DNA from: an uncultured Eubacteriales bacterium
GTDB lineage: Bacteria > Bacillota > Clostridia > Oscillospirales > Acutalibacteraceae
Direction: 5' to 3'
DNA: 9,035 nt
NCBI GenBank assembly: GCA_900321595.1
Contig: ONWP01000274.1
Location: 1 to 9,035 of the forward strand
The position numbers and the translations under genes were made by a program. The notes beneath the pieces were generated by a model, which saw nothing but the letters and a program-made list of their open reading frames with translations, searched no databases and was not told the origin of the DNA. The stretch's first letter is position 1; each line of letters starts with the position of its first letter. Below are positions 1-5,463 of this stretch, in pieces.

Positions 1-1339
1 CGTCGTCGCCGGCGGCGAAAAGCTGCTCCTGATACTCGAAGCGCTTGCGCTGGTCAATGGGGTCGTTCAGCTCGGAGTAGGCGTTGGCCAGCTCCCAGCC
101 GTTCATGAAGAATTCAAAACGCTCCACGTACCGGGGATCGGTGGGCTTCATCTTCGTCAGCGGGCTGATCTCCACGGGGTGATCCATCAGGAAGGTGGGC
201 TGCACCAGCTCCTTCTCGCAGAATTCCTCAAAGAACAGGTTGATGATGTCGCCGCGGGTGTGGCGCTCCTCGTATTCAACGCCCTTGGCGTCCGCGGCCT
301 TGCGGGCTTCCTCCAGCGTGTCGATCGCGTCGAAGTCCACGCCGGCGTATTCGCGCACCGCCTCCACCATGGTGATCCGGCGGAAGGGCTTGCCCAGATC
401 CATCTCGATGCCGTTGTAGTGCAGCACGGTTGTGCCGAGCACCTCCTCGGCCACGTGACGGTACAGATTCTCGACCAGATCCATCATGCCGTGATAGTCC
501 GTGTACGCCTGATACAGCTCCATGAGGGTGAATTCCGGGTTGTGCCGTGTGTCCAGTCCCTCGTTGCGGAAGACGCGGCCGATCTCGTAGACGCGCTCGA
601 GTCCGCCGACGATGAGCCGCTTCAGGTACAGCTCCAGCGAGATGCGCAGCTTGAGATCCTCGCCCAGCGCGTTGAAGTGCGTCTCGAAGGGTCTCGCAGC
701 GGCTCCGCCGGCGTTCTGCACCAGCATGGGGGTCTCGACCTCCATAAAGCCGTCCGCGTCCAGATAGTTGCGGATGGAGCGGATGATGGCGGAGCGCGTC
801 TTAAAGGTGTCGCGCACCTCCGGGTTGACGATGAGATCCAGATAGCGCTGACGGTACCGGGTGTCGGTATTCGTCAGGCCGTGATATTTCTCGGGCAGCG
901 GCAGCAGCGACTTCGAGAGCAGGCGGATCTGCTCCGCGTGCACGCTGGGCTCGCCGGTTTTCGTGCGGAAGACGTAGCCGGTGACCTCGATCAGGTCGCC
1001 GATGTCGTACTTTTTAAACTGCGCGTAGGCCTCGTCGCCCACGGCGTCGCGGCGCACGTACACCTGCAGATTGCCGTCCCGGTCGGAAAGATTCAGGAAC
1101 GCGGCCTTGCCCATCGGCCGTTTCGTCATGATGCGGCCGCAGATGCTCACGGTGGTATTTTCCAGCGCGTCGAAGTTGTCCTTGATCTCGTTTGTGTGAT
1201 GCGTCTGCTTCGCGGTCGTGATCAAAAAGGGATCGTTGCCGCCCGCGGCCAGCTCAGCGAGCTTTTCCAGCCGGATGCCCCGCAGGTCGTTGTCGCCGGT
1301 CTGGGGCTCGTTTGCGCGATTCGTGTTGTTGTCTGCCAT
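1..1339 (-). CDS. lysS: Lysyl-tRNA synthetase (class II), C-terminus cut off by window edge
   Basis: Class II lysyl-tRNA synthetase, a cytoplasmic enzyme that activates lysine with ATP and charges tRNA-Lys. About 446 codons are present of a usual ~500. Residues ~60-165 form the OB-fold anticodon-binding domain (VSICGRIMTKRPMGKAAFLN). Motif 1 lies near residues 180-205, ending in ETPML. Motif 2 is VFRNEG at 256-261, with HNPEFT at 266-271. The last visible part includes LNDPIDQRKRFE (424-435) and ends in AAGDD. Motif 3 and the stop codon lie beyond the left edge. The ATG at 1339 is preceded by AGGAG (1346-1350) with a 6-nt gap. Only 25 nt separate it from the greA stop and no promoter or terminator lies between, so it is very probably co-transcribed with greA. 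Nothing visible is abnormal in the catalytic core. Confidence 0.97.
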   Translation of the reverse strand, partial: MADNNTNRANEPQTGDNDLRGIRLEKLAELAAGGNDPFLITTAKQTHHTNEIKDNFDALENTTVSICGRIMTKRPMGKAAFLNLSDRDGNLQVYVRRDAVGDEAYAQFKKYDIGDLIEVTGYVFRTKTGEPSVHAEQIRLLSKSLLPLPEKYHGLTNTDTRYRQRYLDLIVNPEVRDTFKTRSAIIRSIRNYLDADGFMEVETPMLVQNAGGAAARPFETHFNALGEDLKLRISLELYLKRLIVGGLERVYEIGRVFRNEGLDTRHNPEFTLMELYQAYTDYHGMMDLVENLYRHVAEEVLGTTVLHYNGIEMDLGKPFRRITMVEAVREYAGVDFDAIDTLEEARKAADAKGVEYEERHTRGDIINLFFEEFCEKELVQPTFLMDHPVEISPLTKMKPTDPRYVERFEFFMNGWELANAYSELNDPIDQRKRFEYQEQLFAAGDD

Positions 1340-1364
1340 AATGCGCTCCTAAATCTGTCTTGTT

Positions 1365-1844
1365 TTACTTGCCGATCTGGACGTCGATGATCTCGAAATC
1401 CACCGGTCCGCCGGGGGTCTGCGCGGTGACTGTCTCGCCCTTCTTGTGGCCGATCAGCGCCGCGCCCACGGGCGATTTGTCGCTGATCTTGCCCTCGTCG
1501 GGAGACGCCTGCGGCACGCCGACGATCTTATAGGTCATCGTTTCGCCGAGCTCCACGTCCAGGATCGTCACTGTGGTGCCGACGCCGATGACGCTGGAGT
1601 CGATGGCGGACGCGTCGATGATGGTCGAGTGCGCAAGCTGGTACTCCATCTCCGCGATGCGCGCCTCCAGCTTGCCCTGCGCGCTCTTGGCCTCGTCGTA
1701 CTCGCTGTTTTCGGAAAGGTCGCCGAAGCTCTTGGCCTCCTTGAGGTCCGCGTTGATGCGGTCGCGCTCGACCGTGCGCAGCCAGGTCAGTTCGGCCTTT
1801 TGCTGATCATATTCCTCTTGCGTCAGTCTGAATTCATTCTCCAT
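1365..1844 (-). CDS. greA: Transcription elongation factor GreA
   Basis: GreA, 159 aa, close to the usual ~158. It enters the secondary channel of backtracked RNA polymerase and stimulates cleavage of the 3' end of the RNA, restarting stalled complexes. Residues ~1-77 form the antiparallel coiled-coil. Its tip carries GDLSENSEYDEAK, with acidic D42 and E45 matching the two catalytic tip residues of the family. The FKBP-like C-terminal domain follows, with conserved SPVGAALIG and a TPGGPVDFEI stretch near the end. The start at 1844 has AGGAAG (1851-1856) six nt upstream. It is the first gene of a greA-lysS operon, an arrangement known from Clostridia. A strong promoter lies ~125 nt upstream, leaving a structured ~118-nt leader (see separate entries). 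Confidence 0.97.
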   Translation of the reverse strand: MENEFRLTQEEYDQQKAELTWLRTVERDRINADLKEAKSFGDLSENSEYDEAKSAQGKLEARIAEMEYQLAHSTIIDASAIDSSVIGVGTTVTILDVELGETMTYKIVGVPQASPDEGKISDKSPVGAALIGHKKGETVTAQTPGGPVDFEIIDVQIGK

Positions 1845-1900
1845 GTTTGTCTTCCTGCCTTTTCAAATATTCAGGGAATTCGCTTTAGCAATAAACGAAA

Positions 1901-1924
1901 GCAATACCGCAGAAACGGTATCGC
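1901..1924 (-). promoter_or_regulatory. Second hairpin in the greA leader, followed by a U-rich tract
   Basis: On the minus-strand RNA, GCGAUACCG and CGGUAUUGC pair as a continuous 9-bp stem, with one G-U wobble, around a 6-nt UUUCUG loop. The wobble pairs only in the minus-strand RNA; on the plus strand it would be an A-C mismatch. This favours a role in the greA transcript. The bases after it read TTTCGTTTATT, a broken U-tract, so it may act as a weak attenuator or pause. It lies ~57 nt upstream of the greA start. The stem is seen; the function is inferred. Confidence 0.45.
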
Positions 1925-1942
1925 GTCAAACCTATCGCTTTT

Positions 1943-1961
1943 GTCAGATCGCCGATCTGAC
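1943..1961. promoter_or_regulatory. Perfect 19-bp palindrome at the predicted greA transcription start
   Basis: GTCAGATCG-C-CGATCTGAC is a perfect 9-1-9 inverted repeat. It begins within a base or two of the predicted +1 of the greA-lysS promoter. It could be an operator overlapping the start site. Alternatively it could be a 5'-terminal mRNA hairpin (8-bp stem, 3-nt loop), a structure known to protect transcripts from 5' decay. The sequence alone does not separate the two. Confidence 0.5.
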
Positions 1962-1968
1962 GGGCAAT

Positions 1969-1997
1969 ACTATACCATATTTACGCGCGTTTGTCAA
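1969..1997 (-). promoter_or_regulatory. Sigma-A promoter of the greA-lysS operon
   Basis: On the minus strand a perfect -35 TTGACA (1992-1997) is followed by exactly 17 bp and a -10 TATAGT (1969-1974). It directs transcription toward greA, with the start predicted near 1962. It sits between the terminator of the upstream gene (2014-2044) and greA, so the operon should be transcribed independently. Confidence 0.85.
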
Positions 1998-2013
1998 GCG
2001 GATTCTCCGTGTG

Positions 2014-2044
2014 AAAAAAGAGCCGCCCGGCTCGGACGGCTCTC
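2014..2044 (-). terminator. Rho-independent terminator of the 2059-3762 gene
   Basis: Minus-strand RNA forms AGAGCCGUCCG-AGC-CGGGCGGCUCU: an 11-bp stem with one U-G wobble and a 3-nt loop, followed directly by six U. It lies 15 nt past the TAA at 2059-2061. The plus strand also has five T after the stem (2045-2049), so weak action in the other direction is possible, but no plus-strand gene needs it. Confidence 0.88.
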
Positions 2045-2058
2045 TTTTTGATCAGTTC

Positions 2059-3762
2059 TTACTTGCCGAAGGAGAAGATCTTCTTCAGGCTCTCCAGCAG
2101 GTTCTGGAAGAACGCCTTGATCTTGGCGAGGAAGTTGTTGGCCTCATCCTTGCCGACTTCGACGACGGCGTTCGCGACTTCCTTGGCCGTGGGGGTCTTG
2201 CCCTCGGGCACGACGAAGTCGTCGTTGAGCTCCTTGACGGCGGGATCACCGGTGGTGTACACGGTGTAGCTCTTGCCGTTGATGATGATCTGGTTGCCGG
2301 CGGCGATTTCCTGCTCCGTGAAGGAGTAGTCGTTGATGCCGTCACCCTCGGCAACGTACTCGACGTAGGTCACGTAGCCGTTGGTGGTGCCGGTAAGCTT
2401 GATGGTGTCGTCAGCGTCAGCGAGCAGGACGACCTTGATGTACTCCTTGTTGTAGGTGCTGTACGCGGCGGCGGCATAGCCGTCAGCGCCCTTCTGGACG
2501 GGCTCGACAACAGCGCCGTCGATCACCGTGAACAGAGCGGCGCCGTCCTTGGAGACGTTGACGTTCACGGGGCAGTAGATGTGCGCGATCTTGTTGATCG
2601 CGATCATGTCGGCCACGTCGGACTCAAGCAGAGCCAGGCTGAACAGGTCGAGCTCGGCCTGCGCGGCGGTGTACTCGGTGAACACGGCGTTGTTGAGCTT
2701 GGACTTGACCTTGCCCACGATGCCGTCGGACTGGGCGACCTTCAGGTTGTAGATGGCATCCTCACCGAAGGAACGGACGCTGATGATGGCGTTGATCGCG
2801 AAGATCGACTTGTCGGCGTCGTCGCCGGCCAGAGCGGCGTCAACGTAGTTCTCGATGTCGTACTCAGCGTAAACGCTGGCAAGCAGGGCGCTGTACTTGT
2901 CGTACTGGTCGCCGGTGTTCCACAGGATGTCGGCAACCTTGGTGGCGATGTTGTAGACCTTCTTCGCGGTGGCGGTGTAGACGTTGGAGTCAAGCGCCAG
3001 GTTGATCAGGATGTTGGTGACGTTGTCGCCGGTGGCGGCAAGCGCCTCGTTGGCGATGGTCAGCAGCTGCTCGTTGATCGCCGTGGTGGCCTCTTCCTTG
3101 AGCTGAGCGGCGGCAATGCGCATGGGCTCATAGGCGTTGTTGGCGGCGATGTAGTCGAGCATGTCAAGGTAGTAGGCGTTCGCCATCTGGACGGAGAGGA
3201 TCTCGGTCATGGCCTTGATGATGCCGGCGCGGATGCTCTGCCAGGTGTTGACGGCCGTCTCGGCGTAGCTCAGGACCTGGAAGACGGTGCCCCAGGTGTC
3301 GCTCTCGACGAAGTCAAGCACGTCGGTCTTGTCGCCGAGGAAGCCCTGGATCTTCTCGATCAGTTCGCCGGCGCTCTGCGCGCCGTCGATGACCTTGAGG
3401 ATGTCTTCAGAGTAATCCTTGCCCATGTCGTAGGCCTGCTTCTCGATCATGGAGACCAGGATCGTCTTGCAGGTGTCGACGTCGGCGGTCTTGGTGATGC
3501 CGTTCTTCCAGGCGTTGTCATACAGACCGAACACCGTGTAAACGGTCATCATGTCCTTGATCTGCTTATCATTGTCCAGAACATAACGATAGTGCGAGTA
3601 GGTGGTGCCGTCGAGCAGCTTGTCGAGCAGCAGGTCGTAATTCTCGTTCCAGGCAGCGACTCTCGCCTCGGCTTCGCTTTCCTCGGCAGCGAACGCGGCC
3701 AGAGGCAGCATCGTGAACGCCATCAGAGCGGCGAGAACGAGCGCAAGTACCTTTTTCTTCAT
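2059..3762 (-). CDS. Secreted helix-rich protein of unknown function (567 aa)
   Basis: I do not recognise a named family. It has a clear Sec signal peptide: KKK, a hydrophobic core, and probable cleavage at AFA|AE after residue 25. Residues ~30-395 look almost wholly alpha-helical. Residues ~396-505 look beta-rich (YCPVNVNV, FTVIDG, YIKVVLLADADDTIKLTG, YVTYVEYV), perhaps one or two small beta-sandwiches. The C-terminus (544-567, FLAKIKAFFQ...SLKKIFSFGK) is a basic amphipathic helix; there is no LPxTG sortase signal. No catalytic motif is evident and only one Cys remains in the middle of the mature protein. Part of the helical region (about 200-353) resembles residues 544-716 of the protein at 5464. 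Its ribosome site is AAAGGGG (3772-3778), 9 nt before ATG. It has its own promoter and terminator, so it is probably monocistronic. Codons are strongly biased to AAG, AAC, GAC, TAC and ATC, which suggests high expression. Confidence 0.9.
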   Translation of the reverse strand: MKKKVLALVLAALMAFTMLPLAAFAAEESEAEARVAAWNENYDLLLDKLLDGTTYSHYRYVLDNDKQIKDMMTVYTVFGLYDNAWKNGITKTADVDTCKTILVSMIEKQAYDMGKDYSEDILKVIDGAQSAGELIEKIQGFLGDKTDVLDFVESDTWGTVFQVLSYAETAVNTWQSIRAGIIKAMTEILSVQMANAYYLDMLDYIAANNAYEPMRIAAAQLKEEATTAINEQLLTIANEALAATGDNVTNILINLALDSNVYTATAKKVYNIATKVADILWNTGDQYDKYSALLASVYAEYDIENYVDAALAGDDADKSIFAINAIISVRSFGEDAIYNLKVAQSDGIVGKVKSKLNNAVFTEYTAAQAELDLFSLALLESDVADMIAINKIAHIYCPVNVNVSKDGAALFTVIDGAVVEPVQKGADGYAAAAYSTYNKEYIKVVLLADADDTIKLTGTTNGYVTYVEYVAEGDGINDYSFTEQEIAAGNQIIINGKSYTVYTTGDPAVKELNDDFVVPEGKTPTAKEVANAVVEVGKDEANNFLAKIKAFFQNLLESLKKIFSFGK

Positions 3763-3826
3763 GTGGTGTTGCCCCTTTCAAAAATATGGAAAACAATGCT
3801 CCCGCAGGAGACTTATTAACATAATA

Positions 3827-3855
3827 ATGATAAACAGTTTTTATGGTTTTTTCAA
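3827..3855 (-). promoter_or_regulatory. Promoter of the secreted 567-aa protein gene
   Basis: On the minus strand TTGAAA (-35, 3850-3855) is separated by 17 bp from TATCAT (-10, 3827-3832). Transcription would start near 3820, giving a ~57-nt leader that contains a small CTCC/GGAG hairpin near 3799-3810. The surrounding DNA is AT-rich, unlike the neighbouring genes. Confidence 0.7.
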
Positions 3856-3856
3856 T

Positions 3857-3916
3857 GTTCACGTTTCACAAAAAACACAGTCGTTTTTGTTCACTTTTGC
3901 ACAAATGTTCGTTCAC
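3857..3916 (-). repeat. Three GTGAAC boxes upstream of the -35
   Basis: GTGAAC (GTTCAC on the plus strand) occurs at 3857-3862, 3889-3894 and 3911-3916. A near match, GTGAAAC, lies at 3863-3869. The exact copies are 32 and 22 bp apart, about three and two helical turns, so they would face the same side of the DNA. The first ends one base from the -35, and the last overlaps the stop codon of the GH27 gene. They could be activator sites, but six-base boxes in AT-rich DNA may also recur by chance. Confidence 0.35.
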
Positions 3917-5208
3917 TGCTCCTCAAATCGCAGCAGGATCGTGGAATGCGCGGGCAGGTTAAGCGACGCCGGCGGGGTGTTTGTCGCGTCCGTCGCGCCC
4001 GTCCAGAGGTCGGTGATCGCGTATGCGCGCGTCTCGTCCAGACCGGCGCTTTCGTAGGGCGGGTAGATCTCCTGCGCCCGATCCGAAAGATTGAAAAACG
4101 CGAGCACGCGCCGTCCGCTGCCGTCCAGACACGTCCACACGGCGCGGTCGCTCTCGCTCACGAGCGGCCGGTTGCCGGTCGAGTCGATGCACAGCCCCAG
4201 CACGTCGTCGTTGGTCAGCAGCGACTCGGTGAACGCGTCGTTACGGGTCATGTCGCCGCCGAACATCAGCGGCGAGCGGAAGACGCACCACAGCGTCATC
4301 ATCATGCGCTGCTCGTCGCGGGTAAAGCGCGTGTACTTCTCCTCGTCCGTGCCCACGCGCAGCAGCCCCAGCGGCAGCATGTCGCAGTCCGGCCAGCCGC
4401 CGCGCCCGACGTGCGGGTACCACCGCTCGCAGACCGTGAACATCTCCCGGAGCTTGTCCCACTCGTCCCAGAAGTCGCCGGTCAGCCGCCACAGGTCCGC
4501 GTGCTGCGACAGGTGGAACGCGTGCTCGATCTGCGCCGGGCCCGGCGACAGGCTCAGCACCATCTCGCGGCCGCAGCAGTCCATGGCGCGGCGGATCAGC
4601 TCAAGCTCCTTTTTCGCCGAATAGGGATCGTCCTTTTTAAATTCGGTATTGCAGATGTCGTCGATCTTGACGTAATCCACGCCCCACGACGCGTACAGCT
4701 CGAAGACGGACAGATAATACTCGAACGCGCCTTCCTTCGACGGATCGACGCCGTACATGTCGGTATTCCACGGGCACAGCGAATAGGCCGCCGCGATGTC
4801 CGCGGCCGTCTTCCCCTCGCAGGCGATGGGGGTGTGCGCGTGGACGGCCTGCCGTGGCACGCCGCGCATCATATGGATACCGAATTTCAGGCCCATACCG
4901 TGGATCCGGTCGGCGATGTCCCGGAAGCCCTTCCCGTCCTTCGCCGACGGGAAGCGGTTTTCCGCCGGGAGCAGCCGCGACAGACCGTCCATGCACAGCG
5001 GCGCGAAGTTGTGATAATTGCAGGAGAACGCCGTGGGCTCATACCACTGGATGTCGCAGACCACGTACTCCCAGCCGTGCGCCGCCAGCCGTTCCCGCAT
5101 GTACCGGGCGTTCGCCATCAGGATCTCCTCGGTCACGCCCGCGCCGTAGCAGTCCCAGCTGTTCCATCCCATCGGCGGCCGCGCCGCCGCGGTATAACTC
5201 TTTGCCAT
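3913..5208 (-). CDS. Glycoside hydrolase family 27 enzyme, alpha-galactosidase-like, cytoplasmic
   Basis: A 431-aa retaining glycosidase that would remove terminal alpha-galactose or a related sugar from oligosaccharides. The (beta/alpha)8 barrel starts with the GH27 hallmark PPMGWNSWDCYG (11-22). The predicted nucleophile is D183 in YVKIDD. The predicted acid/base is D245 in WRLTGDFWDEW. RSPLMFGGD (311-319) is the conserved barrel end, and the rest (~345-431) is the antiparallel beta C-terminal domain. There is no signal peptide, so the substrate must be imported. At the sugar-binding DDCW motif of characterised enzymes this protein reads CDIQWYEP (51-58), keeping one Asp only. I know this variant from a gut-bacterial subgroup, and it may mean another substrate such as beta-L-arabinopyranoside. 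An in-frame ATG at 5226 is rejected because AGGAGG fits 5208 and the transcript would start almost on that ATG. No clear terminator follows. Confidence 0.93.
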   Translation of the reverse strand: MAKSYTAAARPPMGWNSWDCYGAGVTEEILMANARYMRERLAAHGWEYVVCDIQWYEPTAFSCNYHNFAPLCMDGLSRLLPAENRFPSAKDGKGFRDIADRIHGMGLKFGIHMMRGVPRQAVHAHTPIACEGKTAADIAAAYSLCPWNTDMYGVDPSKEGAFEYYLSVFELYASWGVDYVKIDDICNTEFKKDDPYSAKKELELIRRAMDCCGREMVLSLSPGPAQIEHAFHLSQHADLWRLTGDFWDEWDKLREMFTVCERWYPHVGRGGWPDCDMLPLGLLRVGTDEEKYTRFTRDEQRMMMTLWCVFRSPLMFGGDMTRNDAFTESLLTNDDVLGLCIDSTGNRPLVSESDRAVWTCLDGSGRRVLAFFNLSDRAQEIYPPYESAGLDETRAYAITDLWTGATDATNTPPASLNLPAHSTILLRFEEQ

Positions 5209-5215
5209 CCGGATC

Positions 5216-5221
5216 CCTCCT
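5216..5221 (-). promoter_or_regulatory. Ribosome binding site that sets the GH27 start
   Basis: A perfect AGGAGG lies 7 nt upstream of the ATG at 5208. Taking the earlier in-frame ATG (5226) would place this site inside the coding region and leave that start with almost no leader. The protein therefore begins MAKSYTAAARPPMGW. Confidence 0.9.
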
Positions 5222-5234
5222 GTCATCTGTCTTT

Positions 5235-5263
5235 ATTATACATGAAAAGACCGCGCGATGCAA
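5235..5263 (-). promoter_or_regulatory. Promoter of the GH27 gene
   Basis: On the minus strand a perfect -10 TATAAT (5235-5240) has a weak -35 TTGCAT (5258-5263) at a 17-bp spacing. Transcription would start near 5228, leaving a leader of only ~20 nt. A weak -35 is typical of promoters that need an activator. Confidence 0.72.
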
Positions 5264-5283
5264 CAGCTTTGTCCGGCAAAACG

Positions 5284-5296
5284 CGCTGTCACAGCG
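5284..5296. promoter_or_regulatory. 13-bp inverted repeat in the divergent promoter region
   Basis: CGCTGT-C-ACAGCG is a perfect 6-1-6 inverted repeat. It lies about 21 bp upstream of the GH27 -35 and ~100 bp upstream of the -35 of the plus-strand gene. The position would suit an activator of the GH27 promoter. The only evidence is symmetry and location. I see nothing else in 5297-5399. Confidence 0.3.
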
Positions 5297-5399
5297 GGAT
5301 AAAGATCCGAAAGCGGCGAAACACACGGTTTTGCGCTGCGGTCGACAGTCGCCGGCGAACAGCGGATCGCGCCGGATCTCGTTTTTCCGTATTTTCATA

Positions 5400-5428
5400 T
5401 TGAAAACGCCGCCCTCGGCGTGTATGAT
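5400..5428 (+). promoter_or_regulatory. Promoter of the giant secreted protein gene
   Basis: TTGAAA (-35, 5400-5405), a 17-bp spacer and TATGAT (-10, 5423-5428) form a good sigma-A promoter. Transcription would start near 5435, about 29 nt before the ATG at 5464. The ribosome site is TGGAG (5449-5453), 10 nt from the ATG, rather weak and distant. Two palindromes lie in this promoter and are listed separately. Confidence 0.75.
5406..5421. promoter_or_regulatory. Inverted repeat filling the promoter spacer
   Basis: ACGCCG-CCCT-CGGCGT, a perfect 6-4-6 inverted repeat, occupies nearly all of the 17-bp spacer between the -35 and -10 of the plus-strand gene. Spacer palindromes are used by MerR-type activators, but those usually need a 19-20 bp spacer. 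Repressor binding is the simpler reading. Confidence 0.4.
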
Positions 5429-5438
5429 AATATTATCA
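5425..5438. promoter_or_regulatory. 14-bp palindrome over the -10 and start site
   Basis: TGATAATATTATCA is a perfect palindrome overlapping the -10 and the predicted start. It equals the two 7-bp arms of the Bacillus Fur box (TGATAAT-N-ATTATCA) without the central base. This spacing difference means it may not be a Fur site. It could also be a low-complexity AT coincidence linked to the -10. Confidence 0.4.
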
Positions 5439-5463
5439 ATCAGATAAATGGAGTTGCTCAGAC

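Noticed and set aside
179..1390. 403-aa open frame on the plus strand
   Set aside because: It is antisense to lysS, whose translation is a clear LysS; the shadow has no family motif and arises from high third-position GC.
1843..3819. 658-aa open frame on the plus strand
   Set aside because: Antisense to the 567-aa gene, which has a signal peptide, ribosome site, promoter and terminator. The plus frame is a low-complexity V/D/G/L-rich shadow and overlaps the greA promoter and the terminator.
3868..3890. Inverted repeat ACAAAAAC / GTTTTTTGT as a GH27 terminator
   Set aside because: The stem is almost all A-U, has a bulge, and the U-run sits in the stem and not after it. Too weak to call.
5209..5226. 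GH27 start at the upstream in-frame ATG (5226)
   Set aside because: The perfect AGGAGG at 5216-5221 serves the ATG at 5208, and the predicted transcript starts only a base or two before 5226.
3946..5403. 485-aa open frame on the plus strand
   Set aside because: Antisense to the GH27 gene, rich in Arg and Pro, with no recognisable domain and no convincing ribosome site.
5227..5463. Small RNA or short gene in the divergent intergenic region
   Set aside because: No plausible ribosome site with a short frame and no terminator-type hairpin; the region is explained by two divergent promoters and palindromes.
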